From contig JAJFHE010000050.1 in NCBI GenBank assembly GCA_021775755.1, positions 407,842 to 471,841 on the forward strand: 64,000 nt of DNA, read 5' to 3'. Under the pieces are notes generated by a model. The model was not told the origin of the DNA. It saw only the letters and a list, made by a program, of their open reading frames with translations, and ran no database searches. This document shows positions 52,240 to 61,750 of this stretch, one piece after another. The translations under genes and the position numbers were made by a program. The stretch's first letter is position 1. Every line of letters starts with the position of its first letter. Origin of the DNA: Hyphomicrobiales bacterium (GTDB lineage Bacteria > Pseudomonadota > Alphaproteobacteria > Rhizobiales > JAJFHB01).

Positions 52240-53103
52240 ATGACCACCGACCCCACCCAGAACCTCGTTTCCACGCAGTGGCTGGCGGAACATTTCAATT
52301 CGCCGGACGTGGTTGTTGTCGATGCCTCCTGGCATCTGCCGCCGACCGGCCGCAACGGCCATGACGAGTTCCTGGCCGAACACATTCCGGGCGCCCTGTT
52401 CTTCGACATAGACGATCTGAGCGATACCGCCAGCGATCTGCCGCATATGCTGCCAAGCCCTGAGAAATTCGCATCGCGCATGCGCAAGATGGGGGTCGGC
52501 GACGGCAAAAGAGTGGTTGCCTACGATACGCTCGGCCTGTTCTCGGCGGCGCGAGCCTGGTGGATGTTTCGCGTCATGGGACATGACGACGTCGCACTTC
52601 TCGATGGCGGACTTGCCAAGTGGAAATCGGAAGAACGGCCGCTCGAAGACGGGCCAAGCCGGCCGCGCCAGGAACGTCATTTCACCGCGCGCCTGCAAAC
52701 GATGAAAGTGCGGGACGGCGGTGACGTGGCAAAAGCCAGCGCCGATGGCTCCCCGCAGATTGTCGATGCCCGGGCTGCCGAGCGATTTGCAGGCGATGCG
52801 CCGGAGCCGCGCCCGGGCCTGCGGTCAGGTCACATTCCGGGCAGTCGCAACCTGCCCTTTACGGAACTCCTGAATGGCGACGGAACAGTCCGCACACCCG
52901 ATGAAATCCGTATAGCCTTCGAAAGCGCCGGCATCGACCTTTCACGTCCGGTGATTACATCTTGCGGTTCCGGTGTCACCGCAGCCGTACTCACCCTTGG
53001 GCTTGAGCTTCTCGGCCATCATCGTAATTCGCTTTACGATGGGTCGTGGACCGACTGGGGCGGCGACACTTCCCGGCCGCTTGAGACGGGCCCGACGGCA
53101 TAG
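52240..53103 (+). CDS. sseA: 3-mercaptopyruvate sulfurtransferase
   Basis: 287 residues with two rhodanese domains. The active-site loop in domain 2 is CGSGVTA, the 3-mercaptopyruvate type (rhodaneses proper have a longer basic loop). Also seen: DASWHLPPTGRNG with the substrate region at the N terminus and HIPGSRNLPF in the second domain. It moves sulfur from mercaptopyruvate to acceptors and follows cysK functionally. Last plus-strand gene before a bidirectional terminator. Confidence 0.92.
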   Translation: MTTDPTQNLVSTQWLAEHFNSPDVVVVDASWHLPPTGRNGHDEFLAEHIPGALFFDIDDLSDTASDLPHMLPSPEKFASRMRKMGVGDGKRVVAYDTLGLFSAARAWWMFRVMGHDDVALLDGGLAKWKSEERPLEDGPSRPRQERHFTARLQTMKVRDGGDVAKASADGSPQIVDARAAERFAGDAPEPRPGLRSGHIPGSRNLPFTELLNGDGTVRTPDEIRIAFESAGIDLSRPVITSCGSGVTAAVLTLGLELLGHHRNSLYDGSWTDWGGDTSRPLETGPTA

Positions 53104-53122
53104 ATCATCCGCACAAACCGAT

Positions 53123-53165
53123 AAAAGAAAACGCCCGCGGAGCCAGAGCCCCGCGGGCCTTTTCG
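53123..53165. terminator. Bidirectional terminator between sseA and aapP
   Basis: GCCCGCGG (53133-53140) pairs with CCGCGGGC (53151-53158); CTTTT follows on the plus strand and AAAAGAAAA precedes, giving a U-rich end on the minus strand as well. It lies between convergent genes. Confidence 0.85.
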
Positions 53166-53189
53166 CTTCCTGGCGTTTCCAAGCTCAGG

Positions 53190-54071
53190 TTAGTGCAGGA
53201 TCTGGCTCAAGAAGAGCTTGGTGCGATCGCTGCGCGGATTATCGAAGAACTCTCCCGGTTCGTTTTGCTCGATAATCTGTCCTTCATCCATAAAGATCAC
53301 GCGGTTGGCGACCTTGCGCGCGAAGCCCATTTCGTGCGTCACGCAGATCATGGTCATGCCGGATTCGGCGAGGTCAACCATCACGTCCAGCACTTCCTTG
53401 ATCATCTCGGGGTCAAGTGCCGATGTCGGCTCATCGAAAAGCATGATGCGCGGGTTCATGCACAGCGAGCGTGCAATCGCGACGCGCTGTTGCTGACCGC
53501 CTGAAAGCTGGCCGGGAAACTTGCCCGCCTGCTCGGGAATCTTCACCTTGGTGAGGAACTCCATCGCGACCTCTTCCGCCTCGCGCTTCGGCATCTTGCG
53601 CACCCAGATCGGTGCCAAAGTGCAATTCTCCAGGATGGTCAGATGCGGGAACAGGTTGAAGTGCTGGAACACCATGCCGACTTCACGGCGCACTTCGTCG
53701 ATCTTCTTGAGATCGTTCGTGAGCTCGATACCGTCGACAATGATCTGACCTTCCTGATGCTCTTCCAATCGGTTCATACAACGGATCAACGTCGATTTGC
53801 CGGAGCCGGACGGGCCGCAAACAACGATACGTTCGCCCCGGTTGACCGTCAGATTGATATCTCTGAGCACGTGGAAATCTCCGTACCATTTGTTCATGCT
53901 CGATACCTGGATGGCGACTTCGTCCGTAACCGCCATTCCCGCCGCCGGTACAGTCGCGGCCGATCCGCCGTTTGATGCCTTGGCTTTTGGTGCCGCTTTC
54001 TTGGCCGCCGCCTGGCTGCGCGTGGTAGCAGAGCTCCGGCTGGTCGTCGTTTTCCTTGTTGACTTCGCCAT
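53190..54071 (-). CDS. aapP: Amino-acid ABC transporter ATPase (AapP-like)
   Basis: 293 residues. Walker [13 protein letters not shown]-loop [12 protein letters not shown], signature [15 protein letters not shown], Walker [16 protein letters not shown] and switch His VTHEMGFA. It energises uptake of polar amino acids through AapQM. An unusual feature is a 45-residue Lys/Ala/Ser/Thr-rich N terminus ([18 protein letters not shown] onward) before the conserved [19 protein letters not shown]; translation could also begin at that internal Met. It lies 12 bases after aapM. Confidence 0.92.
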   Translation of the reverse strand: MAKSTRKTTTSRSSATTRSQAAAKKAAPKAKASNGGSAATVPAAGMAVTDEVAIQVSSMNKWYGDFHVLRDINLTVNRGERIVVCGPSGSGKSTLIRCMNRLEEHQEGQIIVDGIELTNDLKKIDEVRREVGMVFQHFNLFPHLTILENCTLAPIWVRKMPKREAEEVAMEFLTKVKIPEQAGKFPGQLSGGQQQRVAIARSLCMNPRIMLFDEPTSALDPEMIKEVLDVMVDLAESGMTMICVTHEMGFARKVANRVIFMDEGQIIEQNEPGEFFDNPRSDRTKLFLSQILH

Positions 54072-54083
54072 TTCCGAATTTCC

Positions 54084-55478
54084 TTACCGTTTGTGTCCTG
54101 TATTGAGTTTCTCCTCCAGCCAGATCGAGTAACGCGACATGGAGAAGCAGAAAATGAAGTAGACCACTCCGACGAAGACGTAAGCTTCGCGGGCAAGCCC
54201 GATCCAGTTGGCGTGCGTCACCGCCGCCTTGGCCATGCCGAGAATGTCGAACAGGCCGATGATCAGGACAAGGGTCGTATCTTTGAAGAGACCGATGAAC
54301 GAGTTCACGATACCCGGGATCACGATCTTCAGTGCCTGGGGCAGGATGATCAGATACATCGACTTCCAGTAGGTAAGCGCCATGGCATCGGCAGCTTCAT
54401 ACTGTCCCTTCGGGATCGCCTGAAGTCCGCCGCGCACCACTTCCGCCATATAGGCGGCGGAGAACGCGACGACGACGACGAGCGCACGCACCAGTTTGTC
54501 GAGCTCAATACCTTCAGGGAAGAACAGCGGCAGCATGTTGCTCGCCATGAAGAGCAGCGTGATCAGCGGCACACCGCGCACGAACTCAATGAAGATCACG
54601 CAGAGCAGGCGCACAGCCGGCATTGTCGAACGCCGGCCAAGCGCCAGCACGACGCCGATCGGCAGCGACAAGACAATCCCCACCATGCCGATGACAATGG
54701 TGAGCATGAGCCCGCCCCACTTATGGGTCGATACTTCCGCAAGCGCCGGTAGCGGTGAAAACTCCCAGACCGCAAGAGGACCAAGGAGCGTGTTCCATAT
54801 CGAAAAACCCAAGAGAGTATCGAGGATCGCGTCGAAAAGCAGGAACGCAATGAATAACGGATAGATCTTGGTGACCCAAAGCAGAATTTCACGCCCGGGC
54901 ATTTTGTCGAACAGCAGCGGCAGAATCGCCACGATCAAACCGTAGAAGACAAGAACCGAGCTCAGTTTCCACTCACCGCCACCCAGCAGCCACACCGCAA
55001 TGAACGGGAACGCAAAGGCGAACCACAACAGGGCCCTGCGGAAGGGAACTTTGTCGAACAGCAGCGGCGCGATCGCAAGCAAAAGGCCGACGAAGGCAAT
55101 GGTCGGGCGCCAGATGCTACCATCACTGCCGTAGAAACCATAGATGAGCTGTTCCCAGCGCACGTAGACGAGAACCCAGCATGCTCCCTCGAGCGTCATC
55201 AGACCGGCTGCATTTTCAACCAGACAATCCTTGCGCGTGATGGAGCCATCGCCATTAGCGTCGACACCAACAAACGTTGCATCAAAAATAGCCCACTCAA
55301 GGATACCCGGCAGCAGCCAGACAATGATCCCTATGGCCACAATTGTCCCAATCGAGTTGATCGGACCGGAGAACAGGTTCTCACGCATCCAGCCCTGTAT
55401 GCCGACTGTGCTTGGCGGTGGCGCACGTTCAGGAAGTCCGCCGCCTAACTGATCTTCAGGACGCAATGTGTCGCTCAT
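54084..55478 (-). CDS. aapM: Amino-acid ABC transporter permease (AapM-like)
   Basis: 464 residues, inner-membrane permease of an Aap-type general amino-acid transporter. The C-terminal half is the canonical HisM-like core with EVVRGGLQAIPKGQYEAADAM, the ATPase contact. The N-terminal half has extra helices, as in AapM. A loop at residues 73-84 (DANGDGSITRKD) fits an EF-hand calcium loop and lies, by topology, on the periplasmic side. The stop of aapQ is one base away, so translation is coupled. Confidence 0.9.
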   Translation of the reverse strand: MSDTLRPEDQLGGGLPERAPPPSTVGIQGWMRENLFSGPINSIGTIVAIGIIVWLLPGILEWAIFDATFVGVDANGDGSITRKDCLVENAAGLMTLEGACWVLVYVRWEQLIYGFYGSDGSIWRPTIAFVGLLLAIAPLLFDKVPFRRALLWFAFAFPFIAVWLLGGGEWKLSSVLVFYGLIVAILPLLFDKMPGREILLWVTKIYPLFIAFLLFDAILDTLLGFSIWNTLLGPLAVWEFSPLPALAEVSTHKWGGLMLTIVIGMVGIVLSLPIGVVLALGRRSTMPAVRLLCVIFIEFVRGVPLITLLFMASNMLPLFFPEGIELDKLVRALVVVVAFSAAYMAEVVRGGLQAIPKGQYEAADAMALTYWKSMYLIILPQALKIVIPGIVNSFIGLFKDTTLVLIIGLFDILGMAKAAVTHANWIGLAREAYVFVGVVYFIFCFSMSRYSIWLEEKLNTGHKR

Positions 55479-55479
55479 A

Positions 55480-56808
55480 CTACCGCTCCACCAGCGCGAT
55501 GCGCTTGTTGTACCAGTTCATGAACATCGAGATCACAAGACTGAAGAACAGATAGACCGCCATCGTAATGACGATGCACTCGACCGCCTGCCCGGTCTGA
55601 TTGAGCGTAATGCCGCCAATCGTACCAACCACGTCGGGATAGCCAACGACGAGGGCCAGAGAGGAGTTCTTGGTCAGGTTTAGATACTGGCTTGTGAGCG
55701 GAGGCACGATAACGCGAAGCGCCTGCGGCAGAATATTCAGCCGCATCGCCTGACCGGAACGCAGACCAAGCGCGAACGATGCCTCCGTCTGCCCGTAGTT
55801 CACCGCAAGAATGCCGGCTCGCACGATTTCGGCAACGAATGTTGCCGTGTAGGTGCTCAGCGCGAACCACAACGCCATGAAGGCAACGGGAATGGATGCC
55901 CCGCCGACAAAGTTGAACCCGATCAGTTCGGGATACTGCACATTGACCGCAGTACCCGAAAGCAGGACACAAAGGATCGGGAAAAGCACGATTGTTCCCG
56001 CGCTAATCCAGAATACAGGCAATTGTTCGCCGGAATTTTCCTGGCGTTTTTTCGCCCAGCGCCGGAACAAAACCACGCCGACGATGGCAATAATGAGTGA
56101 GACGGGCAGGATCCACGAACCCGTACCGAAGACAGGCTTCACCGATTCCGCCAGTGCTGCGGGTACATTCTCCACGCCACCTGAGGCCTCGACCAGCTTG
56201 TTGTATTTCACCTCCCCCATCCGGTGGATCATCGCCTCTTGTTCCGCCGCGCTCAGCGCAGGCGTGTCGCCAAAGAACACCTTTGGTCCGAGGAACTGCC
56301 GGTTGTTGAAGTAGAACATGTCGAACAATGCCAGAGACTGCTTTGGCTTCGGCATCAAAATGAAGACGCCGTACCAGAACAGGATCTGCAGCAGGACGGG
56401 AACATTGCGCAGGGTCTCGACATAAACGGCTGCGAGCTTGCTCACGAGCCAGTTTTTGGAGAGCCTCAAGACGCCCATGACCACGCCGAGGAACGTCGCT
56501 GCAAGACACCCGAAAACGGCGACAATGAATGTATTCAAAAGCCCTGCCATAAAGGCGTCCCAGTGGGTCTGGGTGGACCTGACATTCAAGAAGCCGCCGG
56601 TGACGTCATAGCGCGCCGGTTCCCACAGGAAGTCGAAGCCGGACGCGATACCGCGTTTTTCCAGGTTGACTGCCGTGTTGTGAATGATGAAGTAAAACAG
56701 AGCGACCACGGAACCGACAACCACAACCTGTGCGAAAATCGATCTGACTTTCGGATCATAAAGCCATGATCCGCCGCTTGTCTCTCCGGTCGTTGACGAA
56801 ACACTCAT
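55480..56808 (-). CDS. aapQ: Amino-acid ABC transporter permease (AapQ-like)
   Basis: 442 residues, the partner permease of AapM. The ATPase-contact loop is EIVRAGILAVNYGQTEASFALGLRS-like, with TLRNVPVLLQILFWYGVF earlier, both typical of HisMQ permeases. The large periplasmic insert between helices (from about 165 to 230) is usual for AapQ. It follows aapJ after 141 bases that include a hairpin, a layout that often sets lower expression for permeases than for the binding protein. Confidence 0.9.
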   Translation of the reverse strand: MSVSSTTGETSGGSWLYDPKVRSIFAQVVVVGSVVALFYFIIHNTAVNLEKRGIASGFDFLWEPARYDVTGGFLNVRSTQTHWDAFMAGLLNTFIVAVFGCLAATFLGVVMGVLRLSKNWLVSKLAAVYVETLRNVPVLLQILFWYGVFILMPKPKQSLALFDMFYFNNRQFLGPKVFFGDTPALSAAEQEAMIHRMGEVKYNKLVEASGGVENVPAALAESVKPVFGTGSWILPVSLIIAIVGVVLFRRWAKKRQENSGEQLPVFWISAGTIVLFPILCVLLSGTAVNVQYPELIGFNFVGGASIPVAFMALWFALSTYTATFVAEIVRAGILAVNYGQTEASFALGLRSGQAMRLNILPQALRVIVPPLTSQYLNLTKNSSLALVVGYPDVVGTIGGITLNQTGQAVECIVITMAVYLFFSLVISMFMNWYNKRIALVER

Positions 56809-56901
56809 GTGTTCCCCCTCCCCCCGAGCGAAATTAATCGAGCCCTTGTCTTTCTGTTGCCTTGCGCCGGCTTGTTGTTACTTGCCCGGCGAAAGCTCGA
56901 A

Positions 56902-56927
56902 ATGGGCCATCGATCACGACGGCCCAT
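56902..56927 (-). repeat. Intergenic hairpin after aapJ
   Basis: ATGGGCC (56902-56908) and GGCCCAT (56921-56927) form a 7-bp stem with a 12-base loop between aapJ and aapQ. There is no T tract, so it more likely stabilises the aapJ message than ends transcription. Confidence 0.5.
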
Positions 56928-56949
56928 CCCGATAACTGTCAGATGCGGT

Positions 56950-57966
56950 TTAGCGCATCGGGGGCGAGTACAGAATACCGCCCTTGGTCCACAGCTGGTT
57001 CAGGCCGCGCTCGAGACCGATCGGCGTATTGACACCGATGTGACGCTCAAACGACTCGCCGTAGTTACCAACCTGGCTGATGACCTGGTAAGCCCAGTCG
57101 GCCGACAGACCGAGCTGCTTGCCCATGTCGCCATCGGTGCCGAGCAGACGCTGGATTTCCGGATCGTTGCTGCCCTTCATGTCGTCGACGTTGCCCTGGG
57201 TCACGCCTTTTTCTTCGGCAACGACCATGGCATTGAACGACCAGCGCACGATGTCACCCCACTGGGCATCGCCGTGACGCACGAGCGGACCGAGAGGCTC
57301 CTTGGAGATAATCTCGGGCAGGATCTGGTGGGCGCTCGGATCATCGAACGTCGAACGTGCCGCGGCGAGAGCCGAGCTGTCCGTCGTGTAGACGTCACAG
57401 GCACCGCTCAGATAGTTTTCACGCGACTCATCGGCCGTCTCAACGTTAACCGCGCTGTATTCCATGTTATTGGCACGGAAGTAGTCAGCGAGGTTGAGCT
57501 CGGTCGTCGTACCGGTCTGCACGCAAACCGTGGCGCCGTCGAGCTGAAGAGCCGATGTTACGCCAAGCGCCTTGGGAACCATGAAGCCCTGGCCGTCATA
57601 GTAGTTGACGCCAACGAATTCAAAGCCCAGGCCGACGTCACGCGAGAACGTCCAGGTGGTGACGCGAGACAGCATGTCGACTTCGCCGGACTGCAGAGCG
57701 GTAAAGCGCTCTTTCGACGTGGTCGGCACATATTTGACCTTCGACGCATCGCCGAGAACGGCAGCAGCAACAGCGCGGCACACGTCGATATCGACGCCGC
57801 TCCAGTTGCCCTGATCGTCCGGCGCGGCAAAGCCCGCAACACCGGTAGACACGCCGCAAATCAGCTCGCCGCGCGCAACAACGTCCTCAAGGGTCGTTGC
57901 ATTAGCCGCAGCGGCGGTCAGGCCGATCGCTGCACCAAAAACCAAAGTTCCAACTTTCATCTTCAT
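56950..57966 (-). CDS. aapJ: Amino-acid ABC transporter periplasmic binding protein (AapJ-like)
   Basis: 338 residues: signal peptide (KVGTLVFGAAIGLTAAAANA), then a type II periplasmic-binding fold. Conserved AapJ features are GELICGVSTGVAGFAAPDDQG, GVDIDVCRAVAAAVLGDASK, DMLSRVTTWTFSRD and CDVYTTDSSALAAAR. Binds polar amino acids for AapQMP. ATGs at 57966 and 57960 are both possible, differing by two residues. First gene of the operon; the 299-base leader upstream should contain the promoter. Confidence 0.93.
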   Translation of the reverse strand: MKMKVGTLVFGAAIGLTAAAANATTLEDVVARGELICGVSTGVAGFAAPDDQGNWSGVDIDVCRAVAAAVLGDASKVKYVPTTSKERFTALQSGEVDMLSRVTTWTFSRDVGLGFEFVGVNYYDGQGFMVPKALGVTSALQLDGATVCVQTGTTTELNLADYFRANNMEYSAVNVETADESRENYLSGACDVYTTDSSALAAARSTFDDPSAHQILPEIISKEPLGPLVRHGDAQWGDIVRWSFNAMVVAEEKGVTQGNVDDMKGSNDPEIQRLLGTDGDMGKQLGLSADWAYQVISQVGNYGESFERHIGVNTPIGLERGLNQLWTKGGILYSPPMR

Positions 57967-58265
57967 CTTGAAGCCTTTTCGTTTACCAACTCACAGTGTA
58001 GGCATGCGCTATGGCACGACGGGCACAATCCGATCCTCACCGGTCAGCGTGCTGTCCGTCCCAAAGTGCATGTGCACGAGTAGAGATGATGATAAGTTAC
58101 TCCCTAACGCAGACACGGTGTCCCCCGCGTCTTGCAAAGCACATGTGAGGCAAAATAGCACAACCGGTCAAGTGCCAATGCGTGTTTGATAGGCAAATTG
58201 GGTTAACGCGGAAGGCGGACCTCGAAGAGTTCTCTCACAGTTAAACTTTCTTTCAGGACGGGAAA

Positions 58266-59450
58266 ATGAAGAAAGACGAAGCCGCGTCCAGAAAAGTCGC
58301 GACGGACACAACCCTGGTGACCGCCGGGAGAGACCCGCACGATCATTTCGGTTTTGTGAACCCGCCGGTATTTCACGGCTCAACCGTGCTTTTTCCCGAT
58401 ACGCGAACGTTGCTGGCACGCGATCAGAAGTACACCTACGCCCGCCGCGGCACGCCGACCTCGTCGGCATTGGAAGCGGCGGTAACGGAGCTGGAAGGCG
58501 GGTACGCCACCAGAATACTGCCCTCCGGCCTTGCGGCGATCACAACGGCAATTATGGCCATCGTGAAAGCCGGCGATCACATTTTGATGACCGATGCGGT
58601 TTACCTGCCCGGACGCAAACTGTGCGACACGCTGCTCAAGCAATTCGGTGTGGAAACGAGCTATTACGACCCCGAACTAGGTGCCGGCATCGCCGATCTG
58701 ATGCAGCCGAATACTGTTCTCGTTTATGCCGAATCCCCCGGCTCAATGACCATGCACATGCAGGATATGCCGGCGATTGTTGAAGCCGCGCACGCGCATG
58801 GTGCTCTGGTTGCCTTCGACAACACGTGGGCGACGGCCCTCTACTTCAAGCCGCTGTCGTTTGGCATCGACATATCGATCCAGGCGGGCACAAAATACCT
58901 TGGCGGGCACTCCGACATCATGCTCGGCGCCGTTACCGTCAACGAGCCTGTGTGGGACCGGTTGAACAATGCCTATGAGCGGCTCGGCATGTGCAGCGGG
59001 CCCGACGATCACTTTCTCGCCCTGCGGGGCCTGCGGACCCTGTCCGTCCGCCTGGAACGCCACTACCAATCGGCGCTTGAGATTGCGCGCTGGCTCGGGC
59101 AGCGGCCGGAAATCAAAACCGTCCTCCATCCCGCCCTGCCGGACCACCCCGGCCACGACATTTGGAAGCGCGACTTTTCCGGCGCTTCGGGCCTGTTTTC
59201 GGTGGTGTTCGCCGATGCCAGCGAAACTCAGATTATGGCGTTTCTCGATGCTTTAACGTTGTTCGGCATGGGGGCCTCATGGGGCGGCTACGAAAGCCTT
59301 GCGCTGCCGTTCAATCCGAGCAAACAGCGTAGCGTAACCACCTGGGATGAACCGGTATCGGGCGTCCGCTTCCACATCGGGCTGGAAGATGTGGGCGATC
59401 TCAAGCGTGATCTCGATCAGGCGTTTTCGGCCATGCGAGCGGCGGGATGA
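58266..59450 (+). CDS. metC: Cystathionine beta-lyase
   Basis: 394-residue PLP enzyme of the Cys/Met metabolism family, cleaving cystathionine to homocysteine. TLVTAGRDPHDHFGFVNPPV, YARRGTPTSSALEAAVTELE, the PLP pocket with DNTWATALYFKPLS, and the active-site Lys in QAGTKYLGGHSDIMLG. The length and the FGFVNPPVFHGST opening match alphaproteobacterial MetC. AGGACGGGAAA precedes the ATG. It ends 19 bases before the convergent tRNA-Arg. Confidence 0.9.
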   Translation: MKKDEAASRKVATDTTLVTAGRDPHDHFGFVNPPVFHGSTVLFPDTRTLLARDQKYTYARRGTPTSSALEAAVTELEGGYATRILPSGLAAITTAIMAIVKAGDHILMTDAVYLPGRKLCDTLLKQFGVETSYYDPELGAGIADLMQPNTVLVYAESPGSMTMHMQDMPAIVEAAHAHGALVAFDNTWATALYFKPLSFGIDISIQAGTKYLGGHSDIMLGAVTVNEPVWDRLNNAYERLGMCSGPDDHFLALRGLRTLSVRLERHYQSALEIARWLGQRPEIKTVLHPALPDHPGHDIWKRDFSGASGLFSVVFADASETQIMAFLDALTLFGMGASWGGYESLALPFNPSKQRSVTTWDEPVSGVRFHIGLEDVGDLKRDLDQAFSAMRAAG

Positions 59451-59469
59451 CCCGCCGCTGGCGAATGGC

Positions 59470-59546
59470 TGGCGATCCCGGCAGGACTCGAACCTGCAAC
59501 CTGCGGATTAGAAGTCCGCTGCTCTATCCAGTTGAGCTACGGGACC
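59470..59546 (-). tRNA. tRNA-Arg (TCT)
   Basis: Read on the minus strand: acceptor GGTCCCG pairs with CGGGATC (one G-T), D arm TAGCTCAACTGGATAGAGC, anticodon stem-loop GCGGACTTCTAATCCGC with TCT, T arm with GGTTCGAGTCC, and an encoded CCA. Confidence 0.97.
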
Positions 59547-59628
59547 GCGCGAGGTGCGTGGCGCACCCTCGCTGACCATATAGAGGATGGGTTAAGGCCC
59601 GGCAAGCAGATCGCCGGGGGACCGGCGT

Positions 59629-60924
59629 TCAAGTTCTTTCGTCGACAAAGCGCACGGCTTTCAGGGCGCCTTCGAACGCCTTGGCAAGCGTGCCCGTTTC
59701 GAGAACCTCGATGTCGGTGCGCACTTCGAAGACCCGTTTGATCTCGCCCTGCAGATCCGAAACCGTGGCGGCAGTGTCGACGCCGCGCGCAAGTTCGATG
59801 CGCACCTGAAACGCCTCCGCGCCTGAGGCATCGGTCGACAGCACGCCTTGAAAGTCACTGATCGCGGGATTTGCAAAAATGAAATCCTCAAAGTCGGTGT
59901 GGTTGATGTTGACGCCCTTGATCTTGAAGAATCCGGTGGTGCGGCGGGCGTGACGGATCATCGGAAAGAGGTCGGAATAGGTGTTTCCGCTGGTGCCGTT
60001 TCCATGAAACGAAACGATATCGCCGGAATTCCAGCGCAGGAACGGCGTGGCATGCCCGGTCATGAGCGGCGTGACGCACAATGTGCCGGTTTCGCTCTCG
60101 GGCACCTGCCGGCCGGTTTCTGGATCGACGACCTCGACGAAGTAAAGATCGCTCCAGATGTGAATGCCGTCATGGGCGGAGCTTTCCGCTCCCATGAGGC
60201 CCGCTTCCGACATGCCGAACACGTCGTAGACTTCCGCTCCCCAGGACCTTGCCAGCTTTTCACGCTTGGATTGCGAAAGCGGCTCGGCGGAACACACGAT
60301 GGTGCGCACGCTGCCGGCGGTGAGGTCTATGCCCTCCGCATCCGCAAGGCTTGCCAGATGTAGGGCAAAGCCCGGCATGGCGATGAGGACGGTGGGTTTG
60401 AGGGTCTCGATCAGACCGAGTTGCGCACGCGAAGGCACGGCATTACCCGCCCCTACCCAGTTCATGCCGATGCCGACTGAGTGGGCGCTGCGGGCCCAGA
60501 TCTGGCCAGCGGGGTGAATGCCGATGGGAAACGAGATGTGGCAGAGGTCGCCCGGGTGAATGTCCATGCAGGCAAACGAGCGCGACCAGGACTCCATGCC
60601 GAAGGTTATGTCGTCGAAGGTGCGCGGATAGAACACCGGCTGGCCGGTACTGCCGCCGGAACGCCAGTATTCGGAGATGCCCTCCCTCGGAACGATACAG
60701 ATCTGATCGAGAAACTCATCATGCGACCACTGCCGCAGCGTGTCCTTGTCGAGGATGGGGATCTTCTGCCATTCCCCCGGCTCGTCGAGGCGGTCCGGAT
60801 CAATGTGATCGAGCTTGCCGCCATACCATTTCGCGGTTTTGGCGCGCTCGAAGGCCTGGCGCTTGCGGGTGCTCTGAATTTCAAGAATTTCGCCGCGCGA
60901 GGCGGGCATTTTAACGCTCGGCAT
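59629..60924 (-). CDS. PaaK-like adenylate-forming ligase
   Basis: 431-residue phenylacetate-CoA-ligase-type protein. The ATP-binding loop WRSGGSTGQPVFYP, the YDVFGMSEAGLMG motif and the adenylation hinge FLRWNSGDIVSF are present. Such enzymes activate aromatic or related acids as acyl-CoA. No phenylacetate catabolism genes are close, so the substrate is open. Transcribed alone on the minus strand, upstream of tRNA-Arg. Confidence 0.85.
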   Translation of the reverse strand: MPSVKMPASRGEILEIQSTRKRQAFERAKTAKWYGGKLDHIDPDRLDEPGEWQKIPILDKDTLRQWSHDEFLDQICIVPREGISEYWRSGGSTGQPVFYPRTFDDITFGMESWSRSFACMDIHPGDLCHISFPIGIHPAGQIWARSAHSVGIGMNWVGAGNAVPSRAQLGLIETLKPTVLIAMPGFALHLASLADAEGIDLTAGSVRTIVCSAEPLSQSKREKLARSWGAEVYDVFGMSEAGLMGAESSAHDGIHIWSDLYFVEVVDPETGRQVPESETGTLCVTPLMTGHATPFLRWNSGDIVSFHGNGTSGNTYSDLFPMIRHARRTTGFFKIKGVNINHTDFEDFIFANPAISDFQGVLSTDASGAEAFQVRIELARGVDTAATVSDLQGEIKRVFEVRTDIEVLETGTLAKAFEGALKAVRFVDERT

Positions 60925-60994
60925 GTATATCCCGCCCGTGCAGCTGACCGAACGCTACTGTTGCAGGAATCTCAATTACGAGCAACGCGAGGTG

Positions 60995-61300
60995 TCAATG
61001 GGTCCACTGGCCGACGCGGCCATAGCGGAAGTTTTCGGCATAGGATTTTGGCCGGCGTGTCGATGATTTGGGCTCGGCGACACGGTAGGCGATCTTGTTG
61101 CGGTCCGCGTAGGCAATGGCGTCTTCTTTTGTCGCGAAACGCAGTTTCACCTGTTGCAGCATGTCGCCTGAACTCGTCCAACCCATGAGCGGCTCGACCT
61201 CGCGCGGCGCTTCGGCGTCGTGCTCAAGCACCCATTTACGGGTCCGCGCCTTGCCCGACTGCATTGCCGTCTTTGCCGGTTTGTAAATTCGCGCCGTCAT
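60995..61300 (-). CDS. Complex I accessory subunit, NDUFS4/ETC-type
   Basis: 101 residues. Matches the 18-kDa (NDUFS4-like) accessory subunit of NADH dehydrogenase found in mitochondria and alphaproteobacteria: ARIYKPAKTAMQSGKARTRK, WTSSGDMLQQVKLRFATKED and AIAYADRNKIAYRV, ending SYAENFRYGRVGQWTH. It helps join the NADH-binding module and is cytoplasmic at the membrane. Full length for the bacterial form. Confidence 0.92.
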   Translation of the reverse strand: MTARIYKPAKTAMQSGKARTRKWVLEHDAEAPREVEPLMGWTSSGDMLQQVKLRFATKEDAIAYADRNKIAYRVAEPKSSTRRPKSYAENFRYGRVGQWTH

Positions 61301-61367
61301 GTCCGCCTCGCTTGCTTGGCCCCCGTGCGCCGTGCCTTAACGTGGACCGGCCCCAAACTGAACCGGT

Positions 61368-61444
61368 TGGTCGGGGTGGACAGATTCGAACTGCCGACCC
61401 TCTGCTCCCAAAGCAGATGCGCTACCAGGCTGCGCTACACCCCG
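61368..61444 (-). tRNA. tRNA-Pro (TGG)
   Basis: Minus strand: acceptor CGGGGTG pairs with CACCCCG, D arm TAGCGCAGCCTGGTAGCGC, anticodon loop CTTTGGGAG with TGG, T arm GCAGTTCGAATCTG, discriminator A, encoded CCA. Confidence 0.97.
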
Positions 61445-61537
61445 AAACCGGACGAACCCGACCGGGTTCCGTGATCGCTTGTTGCCTTACACCGTTCGCG
61501 GCGCACGGGCAAGTAAGAGGCGTGATCAAGGTCGGCC

Positions 61538-61693
61538 TCACCGGCGCTTTTGCCGCGGCATTGCGGCGGCGAGTTTCTGCAATATCCGGTGCACTTTCTC
61601 ACCACGGCGAACGCGACATTGCTCAACATAGAACTTGGTGTCTATCGAACCGTTAAAACGGCGCACGATAACGGGGTTTTGCGCGGCATCCAT
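61538..61693 (-). CDS. Possible 51-residue basic protein
   Basis: An ORF with AGGAAG directly before the ATG encodes MDAAQNPVIVRRFNGSI followed by a Lys/Arg-rich tail ending QKRR. It fills the gap between tRNA-Pro and the cold-shock gene. No family recognised, and the reading frame has no clear codon bias, so it may be spurious. Confidence 0.3.
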   Translation of the reverse strand: MDAAQNPVIVRRFNGSIDTKFYVEQCRVRRGEKVHRILQKLAAAMPRQKRR

Positions 61694-61750
61694 CTTCCTG
61701 TCCCTTCGGAGTGCTCAAGTTTGTCTGAGCCAGGAAGATAGGAGCGCGAT

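Noticed and set aside
56809-58083. 424-codon plus-strand ORF opposite aapJ
   Set aside because: Antisense shadow of the aapJ gene and its leader.
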